Shown piece after piece: positions 6,834-16,034 of a DNA stretch of 26,446 bases. Source of the DNA: CATZDY01 sp045599035 (lineage in GTDB: Bacteria; Bacillota; Desulfotomaculia; Desulfotomaculales; Desulfocucumaceae); the NCBI GenBank assembly GCA_045599035.1, contig JAZRVI010000030.1, positions 1 to 26,446 of the forward strand. The letters run 5' to 3'. The notes beneath the pieces are model-generated. The model was not told the origin of the DNA and ran no database searches. It saw nothing but the letters and a program-made list of their open reading frames with translations. The translations under genes and the position numbers were made by a program. Position 1 is the first letter of the stretch, and each line of letters starts with the position of its first letter.

Positions 6834-9800
6834 TTATTTGCCAGCTCTTTTCAGCATAAGCTGATATTTTTCTTTGGCATTTTCTTCGGCTTTCTTGAAC
6901 AGAACTTCTGCTCTTTCCGGGAAGGAACGCTTCAAGGAGCTGTAACGAACTTCGTTATTCAAAAATTCTTGATAGTCCATGCTGGGTTCTTTGCTGTCCA
7001 AGGTGAACGGATTCTTACCTTCAGCAGCCAGTCTGGGATCAAAGCGGAACAGATGCCAATAGCCGGAAGCTACTGCATTTTTCTGTTCGGTCTGAGAACC
7101 TTTCATACCGCCTTTAATTCCGTGGTTAATGCAAGGAGCATAAGCCACAATCAGAGAAGGTCCGTCATAGCTTTCAGCTTCGCTGATCGCTTTGATGCAC
7201 TGATTATAATCAGCACCCTGGGCTACTTGAGCTACATAAATATAACCATAGCTCATGGCAATACCCGGCAGATCTTTCTTTTTGGTTTCCTTACCAGCAG
7301 CTGCAAATTGAGCTACAGCCCCAGTCGGAGTAGATTTGGAGGACTGACCGCCAGTATTGGAATATACTTCGGTATCAAAGACCAGAATATTAACATTTTC
7401 GCCTGAAGCCAAAACATGATCCAAACCGCCAAAGCCAATATCATAAGCCCAGCCGTCACCGCCAAAGAGCCAAACGGATTTCTTGGCCAGCAGGTCTTTG
7501 TTATCCAATAAATGTTTGGCAAGAGCTGCATTACCAGCATTGCAGCCGTCACCATTTTGGCATTTGCAGTTGGATAAGGCTTCAACCAATTTATCAGTAG
7601 CCACTTGGTTGGCATTGGGATCATTTTTGGTAGCCAGATAATCCTTCAAAGCATTTTTGGCATCGCCTTCCGGAGCATTGGCAGCCAGTTCTTCGGCTTT
7701 GGCCAGCAACTGATCCCGCAAGGTTTTTTGAGCCAAATAAATACCATAACCAAATTCGGCGTTATCTTCAAATAAGGAGTTGCCCCAAGCCGGACCTCTG
7801 CCATCTTTATTGGTGGTATAAGGAGTAGCCGGACAGCTTCCGCCGCAGATGGAAGAACAACCGGTAGCATTGGAAATATACAGATGATCCCCAAACAACT
7901 GAGTTACCAATTTGGCATAAGGAGTTTCGCCGCAACCGGCACAAGCTCCGGAAAATTCCAATAAGGGTTGTTTAAACTGACTGCCCTTAACGGTGTTTTC
8001 GGCAAACTTGGCAAATACTTCCGGTTTAACCGGCAGGTGTTGAGCATAGGTATAAACTTCCTGTTCGGGTAATTGAGTTTCCAAGTTGGCCATGGTGAGG
8101 GCTTTGTTGCCTTTTTTGCCCGGACAGACATTGACGCAGGAGCCGCAGCCGGTGCAGTCCAGAGCCGAAATGGTCATAGCAAATTTATAGCCGTTTAAGC
8201 CGGTGGCATCAGCAGCTTTGGTTCCGGCCGGAGCTGCTTTTAATTCATCTTCGGTCATAATGATCGGACGGATAACAGCGTGCGGGCAAACATAGGAACA
8301 GAAGTTGCACTGAATACAATTTTCCGGATTCCAAGTCGGAATATCCACGGCAATACCCCGTTTTTCATAGGCAGCCGAACCAGGAGGAACAGTACCGTCA
8401 GCATATTTAACAAAGGTGGAAACCGGCAGGGTGTTGCCTTTTTGCAGGCTGACCGGAACCAGAACATCATTTACATAATCAATTAAATCAGAATTATGCC
8501 CCTGGCATTCATAAGACGGAGCAGCAACGGAACCGGATGCATTGACCCATTCAGCCGGAATCTTAACTTCAACAATACCGCTAACCCCACGGTCAATGGC
8601 TGCATGGTTCATATCAACGATATTCTGACCTTTTTTGCTGTAAGAAGCAGTAGCTGCATCCTTCATATATTTGACGGCATCTTCAATCGGAATAATATTG
8701 GCTAATTTAAAGAAAGCCGACTGCAAAATAGTATTAATTCTGCCGCCCAGACCAATTTCCCGAGCAATAGCTACACCGTCAATGGTATAAACTTTAATGT
8801 TATTTTTAGCAATAAATTGTTTTACATCACCAGGGAAGCGTTTTTCAATTTGATCCATATCCCAGTCACAGTTCAAAAGGAAAACACCACCGGGTTTGAT
8901 ATCAGAAACCATATCATACTTGCCAATATAAGAAGGATTATGACAGGCTACAAAATCAGCTTTATCAATCAGATAGGTGGATTTAATGGGGGTTTTACCG
9001 AAACGGAGGTGCGAAATAGTAACCCCGCCTGATTTTTTGGAATCATAATCGAAATAAGCCTGAGCATACATATCGGTATGGTCCCCAATAATCTTAATGG
9101 AGTTTTTGTTAGCTCCAACCGTACCATCAGCACCCAAACCCCAGAATTTGCAGCTGGTAGTGCCTTCCGGAGAGGTATCCGGCAAATCTACCGAATCCAA
9201 AGATAAATTGGTTACATCGTCTTTGATTCCGATAGTAAAGCGTTTTTTAGCTCCATTTTTAGCATTGGCAAAAACGGCAGCCATTTGAGCCGGAGTGGTA
9301 TCCTTGGAACCCAAACCATAACGGCCGGCATACAAAGGCAGATTGGCAAATTGAGAATCTTTCAAAGCCAAAGCAACATCCAGGCACAGAGGTTCGCCCA
9401 GGGAGCCGGGTTCTTTAGTTCTGTCCAAAACGGTAATGGTTTTGGCGGAAGCCGGAATAGCATTGATTAAGTGTTTGGCCGAGAAAGGACGATATAAACG
9501 AACCTTGATTAAACCGGTTTTTTCGCCTTTGGCATTCAGATAGTCAATGGTTTCTTCTACGGTATCACAACAGGATCCCATGGCAATCAGAATATGTTCA
9601 GCATCAGCCGGACCATAATAGTTAAACAGACCATAATTGGTGCCTAATTTAGCATTAATTTGATTTAAATAATCTTCCACAACAGCCGGCAGAGCATCAT
9701 AATAAGAATTGCTGGCTTCTTTGGCCTGGAAGAAAACATCCGGGTTCTGAGCCGAACCCCGTAAAACCGGGTGTTCCGGATTTAAAGCTCTCCGCCGGAA

Positions 9801-10409
9801 AGCGTCAACAGCTTCAAAATCCAGCATGGAAGCTAAGTCGGCATAATCCCAAACTTCAACCTTTTGAATTTCATGCGAAGTCCGGAAGCCATCAAAGAAA
9901 TGCAGGAAAGGAACCCGGCCTTTAATAGCAGCCAGGTGGGCTACTGCGGACAGATCCATAACTTCCTGAACATTGCTGGAAGCCAGCATGGCGAAACCGG
10001 TTTGACGACAGGCATAGACATCAGAATGCTCGCCAAAAATTGAAAGGGCATGGCCAGCCAAAGCTCTGGCAGTACAGTGAATAACACCCGGCAGCAGTTC
10101 CCCGGCTATTTTATACATATTCGGGATCATTAACAACAGACCCTGAGAGGCCGTAAAGGTGGTGGTCAAAGCTCCAGCAGCCAAGGAACCGTGTACAGTA
10201 CCGGAGGCTCCGCCTTCAGATTGCATTTCTACTACTTTAACTGCATTACCAAAGATATTTTTACGACCGCTGGCCGACCATTTGTCAACCAATTCAGCCA
10301 TTACAGATGAAGGGGTTATGGGATAAATCGCAGCCATATCAATAAAAGCATAAGCTACATGAGCAGCAGCAGTATTCCCATCCATAGTTTTTTGCTTACG
10401 AACAACCAT
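6834..10409 (-). CDS. nifJ: Pyruvate:ferredoxin (flavodoxin) oxidoreductase, single-chain
   Basis: This enzyme converts pyruvate and CoA to acetyl-CoA and CO2 with reduction of ferredoxin, the central step of anaerobic pyruvate metabolism. The 1191-aa chain has the full homodimeric layout. The N-terminal pyrimidine-binding domain contains AAIYPITPSSVMAE. Middle domains are followed by a two-cluster ferredoxin domain with CIQCNFCSYVCP near 690-705 and CTGCGSCVNVCP near 750. The C-terminal TPP domain has the proximal-cluster cysteines (CAGCGE near 820, CSSICGGSC just after) and the diphosphate motif GDGWAYDIGFGG near 985. Length matches the family (about 1170-1230 aa). An AAGGAGG site precedes the ATG. 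It is monocistronic, with a strong promoter about 430 bp upstream and a terminator behind. The leader contains insertion-sequence remains. Confidence 0.98.
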   Translation of the reverse strand: MVVRKQKTMDGNTAAAHVAYAFIDMAAIYPITPSSVMAELVDKWSASGRKNIFGNAVKVVEMQSEGGASGTVHGSLAAGALTTTFTASQGLLLMIPNMYKIAGELLPGVIHCTARALAGHALSIFGEHSDVYACRQTGFAMLASSNVQEVMDLSAVAHLAAIKGRVPFLHFFDGFRTSHEIQKVEVWDYADLASMLDFEAVDAFRRRALNPEHPVLRGSAQNPDVFFQAKEASNSYYDALPAVVEDYLNQINAKLGTNYGLFNYYGPADAEHILIAMGSCCDTVEETIDYLNAKGEKTGLIKVRLYRPFSAKHLINAIPASAKTITVLDRTKEPGSLGEPLCLDVALALKDSQFANLPLYAGRYGLGSKDTTPAQMAAVFANAKNGAKKRFTIGIKDDVTNLSLDSVDLPDTSPEGTTSCKFWGLGADGTVGANKNSIKIIGDHTDMYAQAYFDYDSKKSGGVTISHLRFGKTPIKSTYLIDKADFVACHNPSYIGKYDMVSDIKPGGVFLLNCDWDMDQIEKRFPGDVKQFIAKNNIKVYTIDGVAIAREIGLGGRINTILQSAFFKLANIIPIEDAVKYMKDAATASYSKKGQNIVDMNHAAIDRGVSGIVEVKIPAEWVNASGSVAAPSYECQGHNSDLIDYVNDVLVPVSLQKGNTLPVSTFVKYADGTVPPGSAAYEKRGIAVDIPTWNPENCIQCNFCSYVCPHAVIRPIIMTEDELKAAPAGTKAADATGLNGYKFAMTISALDCTGCGSCVNVCPGKKGNKALTMANLETQLPEQEVYTYAQHLPVKPEVFAKFAENTVKGSQFKQPLLEFSGACAGCGETPYAKLVTQLFGDHLYISNATGCSSICGGSCPATPYTTNKDGRGPAWGNSLFEDNAEFGYGIYLAQKTLRDQLLAKAEELAANAPEGDAKNALKDYLATKNDPNANQVATDKLVEALSNCKCQNGDGCNAGNAALAKHLLDNKDLLAKKSVWLFGGDGWAYDIGFGGLDHVLASGENVNILVFDTEVYSNTGGQSSKSTPTGAVAQFAAAGKETKKKDLPGIAMSYGYIYVAQVAQGADYNQCIKAISEAESYDGPSLIVAYAPCINHGIKGGMKGSQTEQKNAVASGYWHLFRFDPRLAAEGKNPFTLDSKEPSMDYQEFLNNEVRYSSLKRSFPERAEVLFKKAEENAKEKYQLMLKRAGK

Positions 10410-10433
10410 TTATTTTCCTCCTTAAGTGAACTA

Positions 10434-10453
10434 CTCGTCAATAAATTGCCGAG
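10434..10453 (-). repeat. IS right-end hairpin next to the nifJ ribosome binding site
   Basis: CTCGTCAAT (10434-10442) pairs with ATTGCCGAG (10445-10453) with one mismatch and a two-base loop. On the minus strand it is preceded by GAAG and followed by TAGTTCAC. That is the arrangement of IS200/IS605-type right ends, where the last part of the tnpB transcript forms the omega-RNA scaffold. The element boundary would be near 10426, and the nifJ AAGGAGG site begins within a few bases. Confidence 0.6.
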
Positions 10454-10591
10454 CTTCTTGCTTCAGCCACTATTGCTTGGCTAACATAATCGTTAGCTCA
10501 AGTCTTACACAATGTCCACAAGCGTTAGGTTCGGCTGGTTCCCAGCCTACTATTTATTTGAGTGTATCATATTTGATGCCCTGTGCAAGTA

Positions 10592-10634
10592 GGTGCGTTC
10601 ATCTCGGCTTTGAAAAACCGAGTTTCCTCGCACC
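10592..10634 (-). other. Extended hairpin in the nifJ leader
   Basis: GGTGCG (10592-10597) pairs with CGCACC (10629-10634), and inside it CTCGG (10603-10607) pairs with CCGAG (10618-10622), separated by an internal loop. In the minus-strand transcript this forms a two-part stem about 180 nt before the nifJ start. It lies within the tnpB-like remnant and may be part of its RNA scaffold. It has no T-run and is not a terminator. Confidence 0.6.
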
Positions 10635-10843
10635 AACAACAAAAAGATTTAAGACCTTTCAATTAGAAACAGGATCATATGATATTCACACCCCTAAAGG
10701 AGTGAAGTTACAGGGTACTAAACAACTTCCCCTGCTTCCTGAAAAAAACAAGAACCGATTGTTTTCTCCTGGACTTTCATTATCAATCATTACCTTTGAA
10801 TGACTCAGCAATAACTTAAAGACTCGTGCCTAAACCCTAGTTT

Positions 10844-10872
10844 ATTATAAAGAGTTTAATATTTGCAGTCAA
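10844..10872 (-). promoter_or_regulatory. Sigma-A-type promoter for nifJ
   Basis: On the minus strand TTGACT (10867-10872) and TATAAT (10844-10849) are separated by exactly 17 bp. Transcription would begin near 10837, giving a leader of about 430 nt before nifJ. No other gene lies between the promoter and nifJ. Part of that leader is IS-derived. The remaining 10640-10837 holds small hairpins (around 10689-10704 and 10711-10735) but matches no riboswitch class I know. Confidence 0.75.
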
Positions 10873-10903
10873 TACTAACACAGACAAAGGGATTAAAAAT
10901 ATT

Positions 10904-10944
10904 GGGCTATCCACCCCACCTTTAAAAAGGTGGACTTTCCGCCC
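10904..10944 (-). terminator. Probable terminator of the ctsR-disA operon
   Basis: CCACCTTT (10916-10923) and AAAGGTGG (10926-10933) form a perfect 8-bp stem. It is enclosed by GGGC (10904-10907) with GCCC (10941-10944). In the minus-strand direction it is followed by AATATTTTTAAT. It lies 86 bases past the disA stop and just before the nifJ promoter, as expected for a terminator, although the T-run is imperfect. A weaker A/T hairpin closer to disA (about 11000-11020) could contribute. Confidence 0.5.
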
Positions 10945-11029
10945 ATTTATTACAATAACTTATTTTATCATACTTTTTAAACCAGATCCAGTCCCTGTTT
11001 TAAAAAATACCGTATATTTTTAGGGGGTT

Positions 11030-12094
11030 CTACCAGCTATAGCGTCCCTTGTTTAAATGCTCTTGATAGCGTTCCAGACCGCTTTTAATGGATCTGGCTC
11101 GTGCTTCACCAATTCCCTCTACTGCACACAATTCTTCCAGAGTAGCGGAAAGTATATTGGTTAAAAAGCTGAAATGCGATACCAGATTTTTGGTAACCAA
11201 ATAAGGCAAACGAGGAATTTTATCCAACAAACGGTATCCTTTGGGATAAACCGGCTGATCCAAAATTTCATTGCTTCCCGAAAAGCCCAAAGCCCGGCCA
11301 ATTAACACCAGCTCCAGCAAATCTTCAGAAGGCCAGGTGCCAATGACATCCATAATATCCTTGGCCGTCTTACCTTCCGGCAAGGTACCATAATCCCGAA
11401 TGACCAGCAAGCCTTCCTGTTCCACATTAACGGCCAATTCCTCCATTTGCATGGTTATCAAACGGCCTTCACTGCCCAGCTCACTAATATAGCCTTCCAA
11501 CTCCTTGACTACTCTCCGCACCATTTCTACCCTTTGAATAACCTGAACAACATCAAAAAGCGAAGCGGCGTTTTCAAATTCCAAAATACCCAATTTGCCC
11601 ACCGCTTTATTGAGTACATTTTTATATTTGTCCAAAGTTTGCACGGCTTGATTGGCTTCAGCCAAAACCAGGCCGGTATCCCGTAAAACATAATGAATAT
11701 TTCCTTTGTAAAGCGTAATAATTTTCCGGCGTTTGGAAATGGAAATTACCAGAGAATTGGTTTGCAGGGCTACCCGTTCAGCAGTACGATGCCGAATCCC
11801 GGTTTCAACGGAAGGAATGCTTAGATCAGGAATTAATTGGGCATTAGCGAATAAAATCTGTTTTAAATCCCGGGAAAGAACAATAGCTCCATCCATTTTG
11901 GCCAATTCGTACAAATTGGCCGGGGTAAATGGAGCATTAACCGTAAAACCACCTTCGACAATCGATAGATCCTGATTATCCTCCAGCACAAAAATCAATG
12001 CTCCGGTTTGAGCCTGCAAAATGTTCTCCAAGCCCTTTCGGAAAGCGGTTCCGGGAGCCACCGTTCGCAAAACCCGTAATAACCTTTCCTCCAA
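11030..12094 (-). CDS. disA: DNA integrity scanning diadenylate cyclase DisA
   Basis: DisA makes cyclic di-AMP from two ATP and scans DNA for branched structures, linking genome integrity to c-di-AMP signalling. The 354-aa protein carries the DAC-domain motifs DGA at 68-70 and RHR at 101-103, both intact, so cyclase activity is expected. A helical linker follows, then a C-terminal helix-hairpin-helix domain (AVEGIGEARARSIKSGL) that binds DNA. Length is close to the roughly 360 aa of Bacillus DisA. The start is TTG, chosen because the upstream GTG and ATG are in other frames and AGGAAGTGA lies at correct distance. It is the last gene of the ctsR operon, 83 nt after radA. RadA/Sms is known to act with DisA in Bacillus, which fits the adjacency. 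Confidence 0.97.
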   Translation of the reverse strand: MEERLLRVLRTVAPGTAFRKGLENILQAQTGALIFVLEDNQDLSIVEGGFTVNAPFTPANLYELAKMDGAIVLSRDLKQILFANAQLIPDLSIPSVETGIRHRTAERVALQTNSLVISISKRRKIITLYKGNIHYVLRDTGLVLAEANQAVQTLDKYKNVLNKAVGKLGILEFENAASLFDVVQVIQRVEMVRRVVKELEGYISELGSEGRLITMQMEELAVNVEQEGLLVIRDYGTLPEGKTAKDIMDVIGTWPSEDLLELVLIGRALGFSGSNEILDQPVYPKGYRLLDKIPRLPYLVTKNLVSHFSFLTNILSATLEELCAVEGIGEARARSIKSGLERYQEHLNKGRYSW

Positions 12095-12177
12095 TCCAGC
12101 TCACTTCCTTTCTTATCTTCATCTTTAGACCACTCTAAAACCTTTTTTGTTCGCTCCAAACCAGGATTTTTCTGCCG

Positions 12178-13524
12178 TTAAGCTTCAAAAGCCTTTTGCA
12201 TTGCTTCGCTCAAGCTTCCGACTGTTTCAATGGACAAATCCGATTTAAAGCCCCCTTTGATCTTTTGCCGGGGCAAAATTACCCGTTTAAAGCCCAGCCG
12301 GGCAGCTTCTGATAATCTTTTTTCCCAATGACTGACCAGGCGAATCTCTCCAGTCAAACCAATTTCTCCTAAAATAATTAAATCCGACGGCAAGGGCTGC
12401 TCCCGCAAGCTGGAAATCAAGGCCAAGGCAATGGCCAAGTCCGCAGCCGGTTCGGTCAGACGAACGCCTCCGGCGGCATTGACATAAGTATCCTGGCCGT
12501 TCAGCCCCAAACCCAGTCTTTTTTCCAAGACCGCCAAAATTAAAATAACCCGGTTATAATCCAAACCGGTTGTCATTCGGCGAGGACTGCCAAAACCAGT
12601 GGGCGAAACCAAAGCCTGGATTTCCACCAATAAAGTTCGGCTGCCTTCCAAGGTAGGTATTACCGCCGAACCGGATACCGGCAAACCATTATGTTCGCTT
12701 AAAAACAAGCGGGAAGGATTGTCAACCTCACCCAGTCCTTCTTCAAACATTTGAAAAACCCCAATTTCACTGGTCGAACCAAAGCGATTTTTGACCGCCC
12801 GTAAAATCCGAAAGGCATAATGATTTTCCCCTTCAAAATAAATTACGGTATCCACCAAATGCTCCAAAAGCCGAGGACCAGCCAAAGCTCCGCCTTTGGT
12901 AACATGACCCACCAGGAAAACAGCAATATTTTCATTTTTGGCCAGGGGCAGCATTCTGGCAGCACATTCCCGCACCTGACTGATACTGCCCGGAGCAGAG
13001 CCAACTTCTTTTTTATAAACTGACTGAATAGAATCTAAAATCACCAAATCAGGCTTTTGTTGTCTAATACTATTTTCGATAATCTCAATATCCGTTTCGG
13101 CTAAAACATAAATTTGAGCTTGTTCCACTCTCAGCCTTTGGGCTCGCAAATAAAGCTGTTGGGAAGATTCTTCCCCCGAAACATACAAAACCTTTTGTCC
13201 TCTCTGTGCCACCTTACCGGCAGCCTGTAAAAGCAAGGTGGATTTGCCAATCCCCGGATCTCCGCCCAGCAAAACCAGACTGCCCACCACAATTCCGCCC
13301 CCCAGAACCCGATCCAGCTCGGATATTCCGGCTGAAAAGCGAGCCTGTCTGGTGTCGGAAATCTCTGAAAGCAAAACCGCCTGCTTGACGGCCGTTGTTT
13401 CTTTGCGGGCAAAAGAAATTTCTTCCTGCAAAGTATTCCATTCCTCACAGTTGGGACATTTCCCCAGCCAGCGGGAAGTCCGATAACCGCAGCTTTGGCA
13501 CACATAAACCGTTTTGGCCGCCAT
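12178..13524 (-). CDS. radA: DNA repair protein RadA (Sms)
   Basis: RadA is a RecA-like ATPase and DNA helicase that promotes branch migration and strand exchange intermediates in recombination. The 448-aa protein has an N-terminal C4 zinc finger (Cys9, 12, 23, 26), a Walker A motif GDPGIGKST near 88-96, and the RadA-specific KNRFG motif near 245. A C-terminal Lon-protease-like domain follows, lacking proteolytic function in this family. Length matches the usual 450-460 aa. An AAAAGGAG site precedes its ATG. It sits between clpC and disA; a hairpin in the 79-nt clpC-radA gap may modulate read-through. Confidence 0.98.
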   Translation of the reverse strand: MAAKTVYVCQSCGYRTSRWLGKCPNCEEWNTLQEEISFARKETTAVKQAVLLSEISDTRQARFSAGISELDRVLGGGIVVGSLVLLGGDPGIGKSTLLLQAAGKVAQRGQKVLYVSGEESSQQLYLRAQRLRVEQAQIYVLAETDIEIIENSIRQQKPDLVILDSIQSVYKKEVGSAPGSISQVRECAARMLPLAKNENIAVFLVGHVTKGGALAGPRLLEHLVDTVIYFEGENHYAFRILRAVKNRFGSTSEIGVFQMFEEGLGEVDNPSRLFLSEHNGLPVSGSAVIPTLEGSRTLLVEIQALVSPTGFGSPRRMTTGLDYNRVILILAVLEKRLGLGLNGQDTYVNAAGGVRLTEPAADLAIALALISSLREQPLPSDLIILGEIGLTGEIRLVSHWEKRLSEAARLGFKRVILPRQKIKGGFKSDLSIETVGSLSEAMQKAFEA

Positions 13525-13547
13525 AATTGTCTCCTTTTCTCAAGCCC

Positions 13548-13580
13548 AAAGCCGCCGTCAAAATTGACAACGGCAGCTTT
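13548..13580 (-). other. Intercistronic hairpin between clpC and radA
   Basis: AAAGCCGCCGT (13548-13558) pairs with ACGGCAGCTTT (13570-13580) over 11 bp with one G-U in the RNA. The stem closes over a short loop in which TCAA and TTGA can also pair. No T-run follows on the minus strand. It is more likely an attenuating or mRNA-processing hairpin within the operon than a full terminator. Confidence 0.55.
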
Positions 13581-13603
13581 GTTGCTTGTATATTTTTACC
13601 GTT

Positions 13604-16018
13604 TTAGTGGGTAAAGCTAATTTGATTTTCTATTAATTGAACGGTAATTTGATCGCCCAACTGGAAGCTCTGCTTTAATAATTCTTCAGACAGTCGATCT
13701 TCTATTTCCTGCTGAATGACCCGCCGCAAGGGTCTGGCTCCAAATTTGGGATCAAAGCCCTTTTCGGCCAGCCAGTTTTGCACTGCTTCCGTAAATTCCA
13801 ATTCCAAACCCTGTTCCCGCATTCTAATTCGCAGCTCTTGCAGCATCAGGCCAGAAATTTGCTGCATATCCGAAGCAGTCAAAGGATGGAAAACAATTAA
13901 ATCATCCACCCGGTTTAAAAATTCGGGTCGGAAGGTATGTTTTAAATCCTCCAGGACTTTGGATCGCAAATTTTGATAATCAGATTCGCTGTTGTCCGCT
14001 GGATTAAAGCCCATTTTGGCTTCAATTCTAAAATTGGACATCCCAATATTGGAGGTCATAATAATAACCGCATTCCGAAAATCCACCACCCGACCTTTGC
14101 CATCGGTCAAACGCCCATCATCCAGCACCTGCAGCAAAATATTAAAAACATCCGGATGAGCTTTTTCGATTTCATCCAACAAAATTACTGAATAGGGCTT
14201 TCTGCGAACTGCTTCTGTCAACTGTCCGCCTTCATCATAGCCGACATAACCGGGAGGAGAACCTACCAGCCGGGATACTGCAAATTTTTCCATATATTCA
14301 CTCATATCCAGGCGAATCATGGCTTCCTTATCTTCAAACAAAGCCTCGGCCAAAGCTTTGGCCAATTCAGTTTTACCTACTCCGGTTGGCCCCAGGAAAA
14401 TAAACGAACCCACCGGCCTTTTGGGATCTTTTAAACCAGCCCTGGCTCGGCGAACCGCTTTGGAAATACTGATAACAGCTTCTTCCTGCCCGACCACCCG
14501 CTCATGCAAAACACCTTCCAGATTAAGCAGTCGTTCACTTTCCTTCTGATTAAGCTTGGTTACCGGAATCCCCGTCCAACTGCTGACAATATAAGCAATA
14601 TCTTCTTCGGTAACGGCCAATTCATTTTTCTGCTGGCTTTGCTTCCAGTTTTCCCGAATATTATCCATAGATTTCCGCAGCTCTTGCTCACTATCCCGCA
14701 AATGAGCCGCTTTTTCAAATTCCTGAGCATTAACGGCTGCTTCTTTTTCCTTTAAGGTTTCTTCCAGTTTTTTCTCAATTTCCTTCAGGCCATCCGGCTG
14801 ATTAAAGGATTTCAGACGCACCCGGGAACCAGCCTCATCAATTAAATCAATGGCTTTATCCGGCAAAAAGCGATCCGAAATAAAGCGATCTGACAAGCGG
14901 GCAGCAGCTTCCAAGGCTTCGTCCTCATAGCGAACCCGATGGTGGGCTTCATAGCGATCCCGCAAGCCTCGCAGAATCTGAATAGTTTCCTCTACGCTGG
15001 GTTCATCCACCTGGATAGGTTGAAAACGCCGCTCCAGAGCAGAATCCTTTTCAATATATTTTCGGTACTCATCCAAAGTAGTAGCTCCAATACATTGCAG
15101 CTCACCCCGAGCCAAAGCCGGCTTCAAAATATTGGCCGCATCCAATGAGCCTTCCGCTGAACCAGCTCCGACAATGGTGTGCAATTCATCAATAAAAATA
15201 ATCACATTGCCAGCAGCAATGGTATCATCCAAAGCTTTTTTCAAACGCTCCTCAAATTCGCCCCGATATTTGGTTCCAGCCACCAAAGAGGCCAAATCCA
15301 GGGTCACCAGCCGTTTGGAAAGCAAAATTTCCGGCACCTGATTATTGACAATTCGCTGAGCCAGCCCTTCGGCTACTGCGGTTTTACCTACTCCCGGATC
15401 TCCCACCAAAACCGGATTATTTTTGGTACGACGGCTTAAAACCTGAATAACCCGTTCAATTTCCTTATCTCGACCTACCACCGGATCCAGTTTATCTTCA
15501 CGAGCCATTTGGGTTAAATCCCGGCTGAACTGATCCAAAGAATTATCACTGGAAGAAGCGGAAGCTTTGCCCGGAACATTTTCTTCCCCGCCCATAGACT
15601 GGAAAATCATTTGCCGGATTTTGTTGCTGTCCGCTCCCAATTGCCGCAAAACCTGAGCGGCAACCCCTTCGCCTTCATCAATCAAGCCCAACAAAAGATG
15701 TTCGGTTCCCACATAATTATGACCCAAGCTGCTGGCTTCCCGAGCGGCTATTTGCAAAACTCTTTTGACCCGGGGGGTAATGCCCAACTGTCCGGAAAAT
15801 GGATTGGCACCTTTGGTGGTTATCTTGTCCAATAATTCTTTAACCTGAGGCAAGGTAATGTCCAGTTCTTTCAAAACCCTGGCTGCCAACCCCTGTTCTT
15901 CTCTTAATAAACCCAGCAAAAAATGTTCGGTTCCCACATATTCCAGGCGATCCTCCCGTGCTGCTTCCTGAGCAAAAATCAAAACCTGCCTGGCTCTTTC
16001 GGTAAAACGATTATCCAT
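13604..16018 (-). CDS. clpC: ATP-dependent Clp protease ATPase subunit ClpC
   Basis: ClpC is a hexameric AAA+ unfoldase that feeds proteins to ClpP, including arginine-phosphorylated substrates marked by McsB. The 804-aa chain has two N-terminal Clp repeats (about 1-140). The first AAA+ module has Walker A GDPGVGKTA near 208. A middle domain with a UVR-like segment (EKAAHLRDSEQELRK, about 415-450) is diagnostic of ClpC over ClpA/ClpB/ClpE. The second AAA+ module has GPTGVGKTE near 544, and the C-terminal D2 small domain ends the protein. Length is typical (about 810 aa). An AAGGAGG site precedes the ATG, 16 nt after mcsB. It is part of the CtsR-controlled operon. No clpP gene is in the window. 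Confidence 0.98.
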   Translation of the reverse strand: MDNRFTERARQVLIFAQEAAREDRLEYVGTEHFLLGLLREEQGLAARVLKELDITLPQVKELLDKITTKGANPFSGQLGITPRVKRVLQIAAREASSLGHNYVGTEHLLLGLIDEGEGVAAQVLRQLGADSNKIRQMIFQSMGGEENVPGKASASSSDNSLDQFSRDLTQMAREDKLDPVVGRDKEIERVIQVLSRRTKNNPVLVGDPGVGKTAVAEGLAQRIVNNQVPEILLSKRLVTLDLASLVAGTKYRGEFEERLKKALDDTIAAGNVIIFIDELHTIVGAGSAEGSLDAANILKPALARGELQCIGATTLDEYRKYIEKDSALERRFQPIQVDEPSVEETIQILRGLRDRYEAHHRVRYEDEALEAAARLSDRFISDRFLPDKAIDLIDEAGSRVRLKSFNQPDGLKEIEKKLEETLKEKEAAVNAQEFEKAAHLRDSEQELRKSMDNIRENWKQSQQKNELAVTEEDIAYIVSSWTGIPVTKLNQKESERLLNLEGVLHERVVGQEEAVISISKAVRRARAGLKDPKRPVGSFIFLGPTGVGKTELAKALAEALFEDKEAMIRLDMSEYMEKFAVSRLVGSPPGYVGYDEGGQLTEAVRRKPYSVILLDEIEKAHPDVFNILLQVLDDGRLTDGKGRVVDFRNAVIIMTSNIGMSNFRIEAKMGFNPADNSESDYQNLRSKVLEDLKHTFRPEFLNRVDDLIVFHPLTASDMQQISGLMLQELRIRMREQGLELEFTEAVQNWLAEKGFDPKFGARPLRRVIQQEIEDRLSEELLKQSFQLGDQITVQLIENQISFTH

Positions 16019-16034
16019 TTTTATCCATCCTCCT

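Larger units (their letters stand above)
10426..10640 (-). pseudogene. Degraded 3' end of an IS200/IS605-type tnpB in the nifJ leader
   Basis: Two fragments in different frames resemble the C-terminal tail of TnpB (OrfB) proteins. PNACGHCVRL is encoded at 10500-10529, and VAEARSSAIY followed by a stop at 10438-10470; they are one frameshift apart. Upstream, a third frame reads QSRDERTYLHRASNMIHSN near 10570-10620, weakly like the region after the TnpB zinc finger. The DNA ends in a hairpin and GTAGTTCAC, typical of such right ends. No intact transposase or left end is seen. The match is from memory of the family, not from a search. Confidence 0.6.

Noticed and set aside
10426..10803. Plus-strand open frame of 125 codons opposite the nifJ leader
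   Set aside because: It has no clear ribosome binding site, low-complexity composition, and runs antisense to the tnpB-like remnant and leader hairpins.
10410..10837. Known riboswitch or catalytic RNA (c-di-GMP, T-box, SAM, RNase P, 6S, group II intron) in the nifJ leader
   Set aside because: Short pieces such as CACAGGGCA recall the c-di-GMP-I aptamer, but the required partner motifs are missing.
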